NCBI GenBank assembly: GCA_029976075.1
Contig: JARKNW010000123.1
Span: 44,327-108,326 of the forward strand
Direction of reading: 5' to 3'
From: Pleomorphomonas sp.
GTDB lineage: Bacteria > Pseudomonadota > Alphaproteobacteria > Rhizobiales > Pleomorphomonadaceae
Length of the DNA: 64,000 nucleotides
The stretch's first letter is position 1. Every line of letters begins with the position of its first letter. Below are positions 56,463-64,000 of the stretch, piece after piece. The notes beneath the pieces were generated by a model. It saw only the letters and a list, made by a program, of their open reading frames with translations. It was not told where the DNA came from and made no database searches. The position numbers and the translations under genes are program-made.

Positions 56463-57203
56463 TTAAGCCGCTTCCCAGACCTTGTTCAGAATGCGCGCGG
56501 CGATCTCGGCCTTGTCCTGCGGCAGGAAGCGACCGTAGTGCTGGGCCACCATCTCCGGCGTGTCCTGGATTGCGTAGCTTGCCTGCTCGTACGAGCCGGT
56601 CTGCTTCAAGATATGAGTGGCCAGCACATCGCGCACGTTGTGCGGTCCATGCGGAAGAAGCCCCTTGATCGCACCGCGACCAGTCCATGGATTGAAGATG
56701 CCGTACCGCTGGATGGCGAGGCGCCAAGCCTCATGGAACGTGTTTTGGTCGTAGGCCGCATTGGTGCTGGTCATCTTCGCGGTTTTGACGAAGAAGGTTC
56801 CTGGATCGGCAGCAGGGCCGATCAGGCGCGCACGGTACCGGTCGACGTAGGCCTCGATTTTCTCGTAAAGCCCTCCGAGGTCGGGAAGGATCAGACGGAA
56901 TGGCTTGGAGCCAAAAAAGGATGAGTTGGAATTCTTGAAAGCGACGGATGGGATCAGGATTTCCCAACCGTGATCTCGCGAACTCCAACGCAGTTCGCCA
57001 CGCTTCATGTCTTCGAGGCGACGTTCCGACGTCGGCATGCTTCCCCGGTTGCAGACAAGCAATTCGCGGAGGTTCTTCTGGCGCAGTCCGGTATGCAGAC
57101 CGATCCGCAACAGCAAGAAAGCTCTGACCGCTTCAGCGCATGAGCGCGGATATCGCCGTTCATCCGGGATGCAGCGCAGTATCTCCTCGGTGATCTTTCG
57201 ACG
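56463..57203 (-). pseudogene. Tyrosine recombinase (integrase), N-terminally truncated
   Basis: The frame runs open from a stop at 57204-57206 to 56463 without an ATG in its early part; a TTG at 57116 is the first plausible start and already lies inside the catalytic domain. Visible catalytic parts: FLLLRIGLHTGLRQKNLREL (first Arg box), PHNVRDVLATHIL (the HxxR box) and MVAQHYGRF (nucleophile Tyr). The N-terminal arm-binding and core-binding domains are missing, so the protein should be inactive. It is at the right edge of the island, where an integrase is expected next to a tRNA junction. The missing 5' part suggests a deletion that also removed the right attachment site. Confidence 0.75.
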
Positions 57204-57240
57204 TCACACTCAAAGCGTCCAGCTCCCCGACCGTCATCTG

Positions 57241-58218
57241 TTATGACCGATGATATCGGTCGAGGGCGACGGCGGCGATGATCACGAGTCCTTTGACGAT
57301 GTATTGCCAGATGTCGGAGACGCCGACGAGGATCAGGCCGTTGGTGAGGACGGCGATGATCAGTGCGCCGATCAGCGTGCCCCAGATCGAGCCAATGCCC
57401 CCAACGAGGCTTGTGCCACCAAGGATGACGGCGGCGATCGCATCGAGTTCCTAGGCCTGCCCGAGCTGGAGGCCGTTGGCAGCGTAAAGGCGGGCGGCGC
57501 TCAGCACGCCGCCGAGGCCGGCGAACAGACCGGAAAGGCCGTAGACAAAGACAAGCACCGCCGCGACGCGGATGCCGGCGAGGCGGGCTGCATCCTCGTT
57601 ACCGCCGATGGCATAGATGTAGGTTCCGAGCACCGTCTTCTTGAGTATCAGCCAAGAGACCAGAATGCCGGCAAACGCGATGATGACCAGCCAGGGCACG
57701 CCAAAGAGGGAGCCATTGCCGATGAACGCAAAGGGCATCGACGTGTTGAAGACGGTACTGTCGTTGCCTATCAAGCGGGCAAGGCCTCGCACCGCAGTCA
57801 ACGACCCGAGCGTGGCAATGAACGGCGGCAACTTGACGACTGCCACCAGCAGGCCATTGGCAAGGCCGCATAAAAGACTGATGCCGAGACCGGCAGGAAT
57901 GCCGAGATACCCCCAACCGGGAATGAGCGAGCTCAACACCGACACCATGGCCGAAGCGGCGACGATCGAGCCGACCGACAGGTCGATGCCGCCGGTCAGG
58001 ATGACGAAGGTCATCCCCGAGGCGAGCGTTGTGTTGATCGCCGCCTGCTGCATGACGATCGACAGGTTGACGAGGGTGGCAAAGCGCCCCGACAGCAACT
58101 CGAACCCGATGCAGAGCAGGATCAGGATCGGCAGCATGCCGAACAGCTGGATGGCGGTTTGCAGGCGGTCGGCGCGCGCCGGCGAACCGACATACATCGT
58201 GTTGGTGGTGTTGGACAA
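57241..58218 (-). pseudogene. Sugar ABC permease (RbsC-like) with internal TAG
   Basis: Read through, 325 codons match an RbsC-type permease: membrane helices, the LTGGIDLSVGSIVAAS block, LPPFIATLGSL and AIGGNEDAARLAGIRV. After LYAANGLQLGQA a TAG occurs at 57451-57453, then the same frame continues [20 protein letters not shown] to the natural end at 57241-57243. Homologues normally have an aromatic residue before ELDAIAA, so a Tyr codon (TAC/TAT) to TAG change is the likely lesion. The product would be 255 residues and lack the last membrane segments. It is last in the minus-strand operon, after the binding protein and ATPase. A sequencing error remains possible. Confidence 0.8.
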
Positions 58219-58238
58219 CTGGATCTCCTCCCACTTGC

Positions 58239-59783
58239 TCAGGCGTCGGCCATGACGGCAACGGCTCCGGTCGAATGGGCCATGATGGCTTCCTGGGTGA
58301 TGGGGCGCTCCGCCGTCGCCGCGATCTCACCGACGATCCGACCGTCGCGCATCACCAGAACGCGATCGGCGACGCCGATCACTTCCGGCAGTTCGCTCGA
58401 GATCATCAGCACGCCGATGCCGCCTGCGGCGAGTTCATCGATCAGCCGGTAGATTTCAGACTTGGCGCCGACATCGACGCCACGCGTCGGCTCATCGAGG
58501 ATCAGTACGCGCGGCTTGGTCTCAAGCAGACGAGCCAGGAGCACCTTCTGCTGGTTGCCGCCCGATAGCGCCCCGGTTTTCGCCGCCATCCCGGTGGCCC
58601 GGATTGCCAGCGCCGCCATCGCCCGACCTGCTCGTTCTCGTGCCCGCAAGACGTTGGAAAAGCCGCCGTGGTGGGCGTCGGATGCGGCAACGTTGATGTT
58701 GATGTTGGAGTCGATCGACATGTCGAGAAACAGGCCGAGCCGCCGGCGGTCCTCGGTGAGGTAGACGATGCCGGCGGCAATCGCGTCGCGCGCCTCCCGG
58801 ATGTCGACCGGTCGACCGTCGAGAGAGACGGTGCCGTGGCTCCTGGCGTCGGCACCATAGATCAGGCGGACCAGTTCGGTCCGGCCGGAGCCGACCAGCC
58901 CGGCAAGACACAGCACCTCGCCGGCCTTGAGGTCGAAGGAACAGCCATGAATGCGCCGGTCGTCGCCAATATCGCGCACCGACAACAGCGTCGGCCGGTC
59001 GGCGGCGGAACGATGATCCTTCTTGTAGAATGAGGACAGGTCTCGACCGACCATCATCGCCACCAGGCGCTCGGCCGTGATCTCGGTCCGGGCGAGAGTG
59101 CCGACATACTGACCGTCGCGCAGCACGCTGACGCGGTCGGACAAGGCATAGATCTCTTCCATTCGATGGCTGATGTAGATGATGCCGATGCCCTCGGCCT
59201 TGAGGCCCGCGATGATCTCGTAAAGACGTTCGGTCTCGAGCGTCGACAGCGACGTCGTCGGCTCGTCCATGACGAGGATACGAGCGTCGGATGCAAGCGC
59301 CCGGGCAATCTCCACCAGTTGCCGCTCCCCAAGCGACAGGCGACCGACCACCGTCGAGGGGGAAAATTTCAGGCCGAGCCGGGCGAGAACATCGCGGCAC
59401 GCCGCCTCCTGCGCTCGTGTATCGGTGAGCGCACCATGCCGTCGTTCTCGGCCGAGGAAGATGTTCTCGGCAACCGTGAGGTTGGGCGCCAGCGACAGTG
59501 CCTGATAGATGACGGCGATGCCGCAGGCGCGGCCGGCCTGAGGCCCATCAATGTTGACGCGGACACCGTCGATCAGGATGGAGCCACCTGGATCGGCGCA
59601 ATGGGCGCCCGACAGGATCTTCATCAGCGTCGACTTGCCGGCGCCATTTTCACCCATCAACGCATGGACTTCGCCACGACAGACGGACAAGGAGACCTCC
59701 CTGAGGGCTGCCATGCCGCCGAAGGTCTTGCTGATATGGCGCATCTCGAGCAGAGGTGGCGCCCCGTCCGTCGGTTCGTTCAC
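58239..59783 (-). CDS. Sugar ABC importer ATPase (RbsA/MglA type)
   Basis: A 514-residue double-domain ATPase of the carbohydrate-uptake-2 family. First half: [40 protein letters not shown] and ISHRMEEI. Second half: the family-typical [16 protein letters not shown] in place of Walker [16 protein letters not shown] and [17 protein letters not shown]. It energises uptake of a monosaccharide or polyol. A GTG start at 59783 with GGGAGA ahead is preferred over a long upstream frame that reads into the intergenic hairpin. It lies between the binding protein and the broken permease; with the permease truncated, transport is probably lost. Confidence 0.92.
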   Translation of the reverse strand: MNEPTDGAPPLLEMRHISKTFGGMAALREVSLSVCRGEVHALMGENGAGKSTLMKILSGAHCADPGGSILIDGVRVNIDGPQAGRACGIAVIYQALSLAPNLTVAENIFLGRERRHGALTDTRAQEAACRDVLARLGLKFSPSTVVGRLSLGERQLVEIARALASDARILVMDEPTTSLSTLETERLYEIIAGLKAEGIGIIYISHRMEEIYALSDRVSVLRDGQYVGTLARTEITAERLVAMMVGRDLSSFYKKDHRSAADRPTLLSVRDIGDDRRIHGCSFDLKAGEVLCLAGLVGSGRTELVRLIYGADARSHGTVSLDGRPVDIREARDAIAAGIVYLTEDRRRLGLFLDMSIDSNININVAASDAHHGGFSNVLRARERAGRAMAALAIRATGMAAKTGALSGGNQQKVLLARLLETKPRVLILDEPTRGVDVGAKSEIYRLIDELAAGGIGVLMISSELPEVIGVADRVLVMRDGRIVGEIAATAERPITQEAIMAHSTGAVAVMADA

Positions 59784-59818
59784 GTTTTTTCTCCCGATCG
59801 GTCCACTGCCGGAAAAGT

Positions 59819-59850
59819 GCCGCCGCGGCAGGGGGGAATGCCGCGGCGGC
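59819..59850. terminator. GC-rich intergenic hairpin between binding protein and ATPase genes
   Basis: A 12-bp perfect stem, GCCGCCGCGGCA at 59819-59830 and TGCCGCGGCGGC at 59839-59850, with a GGGGGGAA loop. It sits between the binding-protein stop and the ATPase start. Hairpins here are common in sugar importer operons, where they stabilise the upstream binding-protein message and reduce read-through, giving more binding protein than ATPase. No T run follows on the minus strand, so complete termination is unlikely. Confidence 0.65.
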
Positions 59851-59862
59851 GGGCTGCTGCGA

Positions 59863-60804
59863 TCAGCGCTTGGCATCCCATCCGATGTAGCTGTCGACAT
59901 TGCCGGCCGTGACCAGCTTGGTGTCGAGCAGCACCGGCTTCGATGGCTCGCTCTCGCCGCGGAACACGGCCAGCGCCATCTCGGTCGCCTTGGCGGCCAT
60001 CGCATAGGGATCCTGGGAGGAGGAGGCGACGATCCGGGTATCACCCGACTTGAGGGCGGCGACGACATCGGGAGCACCGTCGACACCGGCAATGATCATC
60101 TCCTGCCGCTTGAGCTGCTTGGCAGCGAGGTCGGCGCCGAGCGCGGTCGGGTCGTTGGCCCCAAACACGGCGTCGATGTGCGAGAAGCGGGTCAGCAGAC
60201 CCTGCATGACGGCAAATCCACCATCGCGGGACGCCTTGCCGTCCTGATTGTCGGACAGGATCTTGATGTCCGGATAGTCGGCGAAGGCCTTCTTGCAACC
60301 GGTGACGCGATCGATGATCGAGGACACCGGAGGGCCATTGATGATGACCACGTCGCCCTTGCCCTTCAGTTGATCGGCAAGATATTTGCACGCGATCTCG
60401 CCGGCCTGCACGTTGTTGGTCATCACCGTCACGTCGGCACCGTTGGCCGAGACGTCGAAGGCGCCGACGGTGATTCCCGCCGCTTTGGCCTTGGCGATGG
60501 CTGGCGAGATGGCGTTGGCGTCAACCGAGTTGATCATGATCAGCCCGACACCCGAAGCGATGAAATTGTCGATCTGGGTGGCCTGCTTGTTGAGGTCGTA
60601 GTCGGCACCGATCACCGTGACGTCGGCGTTGGGCGCCGCTTTGGCCACGGCATCCTTAGCTCCAGCCACCAGCGGTACGAAGAACGGGTTTCCGAGCGTA
60701 CCAACGGTGATACCAACCAGCTCGGGAACCTTGTCGGCAGCGGCCGCCGGAAGTGCCGCGAGAGCGAAGGCGGCAGCGACCATGAGAGATGTTGCTGGCT
60801 TCAT
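59863..60804 (-). CDS. Sugar ABC importer periplasmic binding protein (RbsB-like)
   Basis: A 313-residue periplasmic protein of the ribose/galactose-binding class. It has a Sec signal ([20 protein letters not shown], cleaved near AAAD), then [40 protein letters not shown], the hinge [14 protein letters not shown], and [18 protein letters not shown] near the end. It should bind a sugar or polyol and deliver it to the RbsC/RbsA-type complex. It lies downstream of the dihydroxyacetone-kinase-family gene, in the same operon and before a strong GC-rich hairpin. The ligand cannot be named. Confidence 0.92.
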   Translation of the reverse strand: MKPATSLMVAAAFALAALPAAAADKVPELVGITVGTLGNPFFVPLVAGAKDAVAKAAPNADVTVIGADYDLNKQATQIDNFIASGVGLIMINSVDANAISPAIAKAKAAGITVGAFDVSANGADVTVMTNNVQAGEIACKYLADQLKGKGDVVIINGPPVSSIIDRVTGCKKAFADYPDIKILSDNQDGKASRDGGFAVMQGLLTRFSHIDAVFGANDPTALGADLAAKQLKRQEMIIAGVDGAPDVVAALKSGDTRIVASSSQDPYAMAAKATEMALAVFRGESEPSKPVLLDTKLVTAGNVDSYIGWDAKR

Positions 60805-60934
60805 TTGGGGTCTCCTCCTTGTTCGGGTGGTAGGCGGGCAAGCGCCGCCATATCGCCCTTGGCAGACAAGCGGTCTGCATCACGGAACGGCCGCCCCTCA
60901 TCTCCTGGACGACCGCACCAAACCTCGATCGCCG

Positions 60935-62632
60935 TCAGGCGCCTCTCGCCGTGACGGTCTCGGCAACGGCGGACAGCCAGACGACTACGGCTTCCGCTCC
61001 TGGATCGGGATGGCCCAGCGCGCGGTCGCCGAGATAACTCGAACGCCCTCGACGCGAAGTCGTGTCGGCCGTGGCAGCCGTCCCCGAGGCTGCGGCCCGG
61101 ATAGCGGCCGCCAATGCCTGACGCGGATCGTCTTCCGCCGTCTTGAGGGCCTCGACAGCCGGTATGAGCGCATCGAGCATCGTTCGATCGCCAACCCGGG
61201 CATCGCCGAGACGAGCCACGGCGGAAGCAGCCGCGGCAAGGGCTTCGGGCCAGACGACACGACCGGCCGTCCATCGCTCTGCCACCGCAGCGGCGCTCAT
61301 CAGCCCGACGGCATAGAGTGCGCCGGAAGTCCCACCGACCGACCTGCGCACCGTCGCCGCCAGGCGCCGCAGGGCCGCCGGTCGCTCAAGGTGGCGATAG
61401 TCGTCGATCTCGGTCAGGACCGCCTCCGATCCACGCGCCAGGTTGAGGCCGAGATCACCGTCGCCGACCGCCTGATCGAGGGCGGTGAGGCGCGGTTCGT
61501 CGGCGATCAGCGCGCGCGCGGCCGCTTCGATGGCGGCAACCAGCGCGCCGTCGCCCTCGCCGCTTCTGACAGCGCTTTCGACGCGAGCGGCCGGCATGAC
61601 AACCGGCATTGCCACCGCAAGCGGCGCCACCGAGGAAGGCCAGGCCGAAGCCGAGGCCGGCGCGTCAAGAAGGTCGAGCAATTCGTCGTCGACCGCCAGC
61701 GCCGACAGCGAAAAGCCTGCCATGTCGAGCGCGGTGAGGAAGGTTCCCGTCCAAATGCGCAGAACGTCGACGCCGCGCGCCTCGGCGGCGCGAACCGCTT
61801 CGCCGGCGACGATGGCCATCTCCATCGATGGCGTCGCGCCGAGATTGTTGACCAACAAGGCAACCTTGTCGCCGGCCTTGAGGCCACGATCGTCGAAGAT
61901 GCGATCGATGACCGTCGACACCAGGGCACGGGCCGGCTGCAGGCGGTCGCGACGGCCCCCCGGCTCACCATGGATGCCAAGACCGAACTCGACTTCATGC
62001 TCTGCGAGCGAGAAGCTCGGTCGCCCGGCGGCGGGCACGGTGCAGGAGCTGAGACCGACGCCCATCGAACCGACCGCGTCGATCACCCGCCGCGCCTGCG
62101 CCGCCACTTCCTCGAGCGACCGGCCCGCGGCAGCGGCGGCCCCCGCCACCTTGTGAACGAGAACCGTCCCGGCAATGCCGCGTCGGCCGGCGGTATCGCT
62201 GCCGGTGGCCAGCGAGACGTCGTCGGCGACAACCACCATCTCGACGGGGATACCCTCGGCGCGAGCGATTTCGGCGGCAAGGCCGAAGTTGAGGCGATCA
62301 CCGGTGTAGGACTTGACGATCAACAGCACGCCGGACGGTCCGCCGACCGCCCTGATGGCAGCAAGAACGGCATCGGTAGACGGCGAGGTGAACACGTCGC
62401 CGCAGACGGCGGCGGTGAGCATGCCAGCCCCGACGTAGCCGGCGTGGGCGGGCTCATGACCGGAACCGCCGCCCGAGATCAGCGCCACCTGTCCCGAGGA
62501 CCGAAAGGCGTCAAGGTCGCTGCGGACGATCACCCGCTCGCCGTCAAGGCGATTGAGGCCGCCCACTGAGCGGATCAGGCCATCGATCATGTCGTCGACG
62601 ACGGCGCTGACATCATTGATCAGCTTCTTCAC
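60935..62632 (-). CDS. Dihydroxyacetone-kinase family protein (fused DhaK-DhaL)
   Basis: A 565-residue ATP-dependent kinase with both halves in one chain. The DhaK half (about 1-330) has SGGGSGHEPAHAGYVGAGML and VLLIVKSYTGDRLNFGLA; the carbonyl-binding His is expected within this half. The DhaL half (about 365-565) has LDQAVGDGDLGLNLARG (metal-binding Asp cluster) and GGTSGALYAVGL. Relatives phosphorylate dihydroxyacetone, erythrulose or similar ketoses. I chose the GTG at 62632, preceded by AGGAGGAA, over an upstream frame start. It leads the operon with the sugar importer and is divergent from an aldolase and a sugar kinase, so it probably handles the ketose fragment released by the aldolase. 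Confidence 0.88.
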   Translation of the reverse strand: MKKLINDVSAVVDDMIDGLIRSVGGLNRLDGERVIVRSDLDAFRSSGQVALISGGGSGHEPAHAGYVGAGMLTAAVCGDVFTSPSTDAVLAAIRAVGGPSGVLLIVKSYTGDRLNFGLAAEIARAEGIPVEMVVVADDVSLATGSDTAGRRGIAGTVLVHKVAGAAAAAGRSLEEVAAQARRVIDAVGSMGVGLSSCTVPAAGRPSFSLAEHEVEFGLGIHGEPGGRRDRLQPARALVSTVIDRIFDDRGLKAGDKVALLVNNLGATPSMEMAIVAGEAVRAAEARGVDVLRIWTGTFLTALDMAGFSLSALAVDDELLDLLDAPASASAWPSSVAPLAVAMPVVMPAARVESAVRSGEGDGALVAAIEAAARALIADEPRLTALDQAVGDGDLGLNLARGSEAVLTEIDDYRHLERPAALRRLAATVRRSVGGTSGALYAVGLMSAAAVAERWTAGRVVWPEALAAAASAVARLGDARVGDRTMLDALIPAVEALKTAEDDPRQALAAAIRAAASGTAATADTTSRRGRSSYLGDRALGHPDPGAEAVVVWLSAVAETVTARGA

Positions 62633-62686
62633 GCATTCCTCCTCGCTCACGATGGGCAACCATCGGGTCGCGCCGTTGCTTGATCT

Positions 62687-62788
62687 TATTGTACGGACAA
62701 GACGGACATTACGTTCGACTCCGAAGGCGTGTCAAGCGGTATTGACGCCGCGAAGCGCAAAAGCTACAGATGTTTTGTCCGTACAATA
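62687..62788. promoter_or_regulatory. Twin inverted operators between the divergent sugar operons
   Basis: TATTGTACGGACAA at 62687-62700 recurs as its exact inverse TTGTCCGTACAATA at 62775-62788, centres 88 bases apart. Each copy is itself nearly symmetric (TTGT-four bases-ACAA), a shape common for GntR- or LacI-type operators. They lie in the 250-base region between the minus-strand kinase/importer operon and the plus-strand aldolase/kinase operon, so one regulator could control both and perhaps loop the DNA. That regulator is not in the window. Confidence 0.75.
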
Positions 62789-62882
62789 CCGACAACAAAC
62801 GCTCTGCGACTATTGTCCCATGGCGACGCGGAGCCAGAGCTGTACCGGGTTCGGTCAGAACCCACGAAATAGGAGATGAACC

Positions 62883-63680
62883 ATGGCCCATCACCGGCTC
62901 GCGACGAGCTACCGCATGAACCGGCTTTTCCGTGAAGACCGGGCGGCGCTGATCGTTCCGGTCGACCACGGCGTCGTCTGGGGTCGAGTTCCGTCCCTGG
63001 AATCGCCGGTCGACGTCATCCAGAGCTACACGCAGGAAGATGTCACCGGCTTCATGGTGACCACCGGCATTGTCCGCGCCACCGAGGCACTGCTGGCTCG
63101 CCAGTCACAGTTCGCCCGCGTGCTGGCCATCGACGCCTTCTGGTCGACCAAGACGCCGGAAAAGGGCACCGGCACCATCGTCGCCCAACTCGAGGATGCC
63201 GTTCGGCTTGGCGTCGACTGCGTCAAACTTCTGCTGCCCTGGAATGTCTCCGACGAGGAGAAGGTTCTCTATTGCGAGCGTGTCGGTCGTATCATCTCCG
63301 AAGCGGTCAAGTGGGAAATGCCGGTGATGGTCGAGCCCGTGCTCCTCGCCGCGCCGCGGTCGCCGGAGGTGGTGAAGCAGGAGATAGAAGTGGCGCGCAT
63401 CGCCTTCGATCTCGGTGCCGACATCATCAAGATCACCTTCCCCGGCGCTGAGGAGACAGCCCGCCTCGTCGACGAGCTGCGCATTCCGATCGTCATCGCC
63501 GGTGGCGCCCTGTCCGGCGATTCCAAGACCACCCTTACCGATTCCGAAGAGGTCATCCGGGCCGGCGCTCAAGGGCTGGTGATCGGCCGCAAGGTCTGGC
63601 AGCGGCCGGAGGCCGAGGCCAAGCAGACGATCCGCGAACTGGCGCGTATCACCCGTCAACACTATACCCGCCACTGGTAA
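62883..63680 (+). CDS. Class I aldolase (DhnA/LsrF-type)
   Basis: A 265-residue TIM-barrel aldolase of the DhnA/FbaB/LsrF group. It begins with RLFREDRAALIVPVDHG (family PVDHG), has DAVRLGVDCVKLLLPWN, MPVMVEPVLLA, the Schiff-base lysine in ADIIKITFPGAEE, and a phosphate-binding end (VIAGGALSG, GAQGLVIGRKVWQRP). Such enzymes cleave a phosphorylated ketose or act as thiolase-like LsrF. The gene has a good site (AGGAGA) before the ATG and is followed 11 bases later by an FGGY sugar kinase. Together with the divergent dihydroxyacetone-kinase-family enzyme, this suggests import, phosphorylation, cleavage and phosphorylation of the fragment. The sugar is unknown. Confidence 0.85.
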   Translation: MAHHRLATSYRMNRLFREDRAALIVPVDHGVVWGRVPSLESPVDVIQSYTQEDVTGFMVTTGIVRATEALLARQSQFARVLAIDAFWSTKTPEKGTGTIVAQLEDAVRLGVDCVKLLLPWNVSDEEKVLYCERVGRIISEAVKWEMPVMVEPVLLAAPRSPEVVKQEIEVARIAFDLGADIIKITFPGAEETARLVDELRIPIVIAGGALSGDSKTTLTDSEEVIRAGAQGLVIGRKVWQRPEAEAKQTIRELARITRQHYTRHW

Positions 63681-63691
63681 GGGGAAGTGCA

Positions 63692-63913
63692 ATGTCCGAG
63701 CTCTTCTGTGGCATCGATGTCGGGTCCACCAACACCAAGGTGGTCCTGGTCGACGACCGGCGCGGCGTGATTGCCCGCCATCAACGGCCGACGCCACGCC
63801 TCGGACAGGACATGCGACAGCAGCGGGCCGGCGAGGTCGACCCGCGCATCCTCGTCGACACTCTAGGCTTGAGACTCAATCAGATCCACCAGATGACGAT
63901 CGCTGCCAAGTAG
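63692..63913 (+). pseudogene. FGGY-family carbohydrate kinase, 5' end only, cut by an IS
   Basis: The first 25 or so codons (MSELFCGIDVGSTNTKVVLV) are the phosphate-1 motif of FGGY kinases, and kinase-like sequence continues to about 63860 (DPRILVDTL). After that the frame runs into an insertion sequence and stops at 63913, giving 73 residues instead of about 500. The remaining kinase codons would lie beyond the IS, outside the window. The gene follows the aldolase by 11 bases with GGGGAAG as ribosome site, so it is the second gene of that operon and is inactivated. Confidence 0.72.
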
Positions 63914-64000
63914 CAAGCTGAAGCGAAGTTTGCCGCAAGTTTGTCGTATCTGGTCGCGATGCGTCTCCAGTCCTTGAGGCGGCAAAAGCTGCGCTCGATG
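63863..64000 (-). mobile_element. IS5/IS427-group insertion sequence, transposase C-terminal end
   Basis: On the minus strand, from the window edge to a TGA at 63880-63882, the frame reads IERSFCRLKDWRRIATRYDK and LAANFASACYLAAIVIWWI. That is the C-terminal DDE segment (with the catalytic Glu in IERSF) of an IS5-superfamily transposase, IS427-like. The element's outer end lies just beyond the stop, near CTCTAGGCTTGAG (about 63861-63873); a CTAG or TA there may be the target site. The rest of the IS is outside the window. It sits inside an FGGY kinase gene. Confidence 0.82.

Larger units (their letters stand above)
53320..57206. mobile_element. Small decayed integrative element at tRNA-fMet
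   Basis: The segment between the tRNA remnant and the sugar-permease gene holds an XRE-type regulator, a small helix-turn-helix protein, a Fic protein and a tyrosine recombinase fragment, with a visibly more AT-rich left half. These are typical cargo of genomic islands or prophage remnants. The left boundary is set by the 21-bp tRNA end at 53299-53319. The right boundary is set only by where the recombinase frame closes (about 57206) and the permease gene begins (57241). No second tRNA copy is seen at the right end, and the recombinase has lost its N terminus, so that end was probably deleted. The first 275 bases (53320-53594) hold no convincing gene. Confidence 0.6.

Overview
The window is GC-rich and looks like a chromosomal segment of an alphaproteobacterium, probably Hyphomicrobiales/Rhizobiales. 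The evidence is codon and base use, dense ATGA-overlapping operons, a tRNA-fMet 3' end of the type I remember from rhizobia, and an IS427-like transposase end. The taxonomic call is inference; no rRNA or other marker gene is present.

Layout. (1) 1-258: the end of an IclR-type regulator. (2) 608-10787, plus strand: a catabolic operon with an oligopeptide-type ABC importer (binding protein, two permeases, fused DppD-DppF ATPase), a DeoR regulator, an M20 amidohydrolase, two APH/choline-kinase-like kinases and an inositol-monophosphatase-family phosphatase. (3) 10897-15103, minus strand: accessory genes for a nonribosomal pathway (Sfp-type phosphopantetheinyl transferase, type II thioesterase, diaminobutyrate aminotransferase, diaminopropionate-ammonia-lyase-like enzyme). 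(4) 15190-23632: an unusual membrane/sensing cassette. It holds an orphan TAXI binding protein, a six-gene minus-strand operon (periplasmic sensor, MFS permease fused to a related sensor, PF04392-type binding protein, GNAT, ParA-like ATPase, DUF697/YcjF protein), and on the plus strand a 58-residue membrane peptide and an SPFH/prohibitin protein. (5) 23957-52202, plus strand: a three-protein hybrid NRPS-PKS line followed by two PvdE/SyrD-like ABC exporters. (6) 52504-53115: a second DUF697 protein. (7) about 53299-57206: a small, decayed integrative element. It starts at a 21-bp tRNA-fMet 3'-end remnant and carries an XRE-type regulator with a strong operator, a small helix-turn-helix protein, a Fic AMPylase-family protein and an N-terminally truncated tyrosine recombinase. 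(8) 57241-64000: a sugar locus with an ABC importer (permease broken by TAG), a dihydroxyacetone-kinase-family enzyme, and a divergent class I aldolase and FGGY kinase. The kinase is interrupted by an IS at the window edge.

How the parts work together. The assembly line reads A-T-KS-AT-T / dock-C-T-C-A-T-C-A-T-KS-DH-KR-T-C-A-T-C / A(MT)-T-TE. It should make a peptide with two ketide extensions. One adenylation pocket reads as serine. One adenylation domain is interrupted by a methyltransferase between core motifs a2 and a3. One C-T module has no A domain, and one PKS module has no AT. The aminotransferase would supply 2,4-diaminobutyrate, the Sfp enzyme activates the carriers, the type II thioesterase edits them, and the tandem exporters move the product out. 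The ParA, DUF697, SPFH and sensor/MFS genes sit between the accessory operon and the synthetases. A second DUF697 gene lies directly behind the exporters, which suggests they belong to the same system, perhaps for membrane placement, sensing or immunity. That is inference. This combined locus is the best candidate here for an undescribed system. I see no TonB receptor or hydroxamate/catechol genes, so a siderophore role is not supported.

The left operon and the right sugar locus look like ordinary catabolic neighbours, but both have oddities: a degenerate first ATPase half in the fused DppDF protein, and two independent inactivating lesions in the sugar locus. All domain calls and pocket residues were read by eye from translations; no database search was run.
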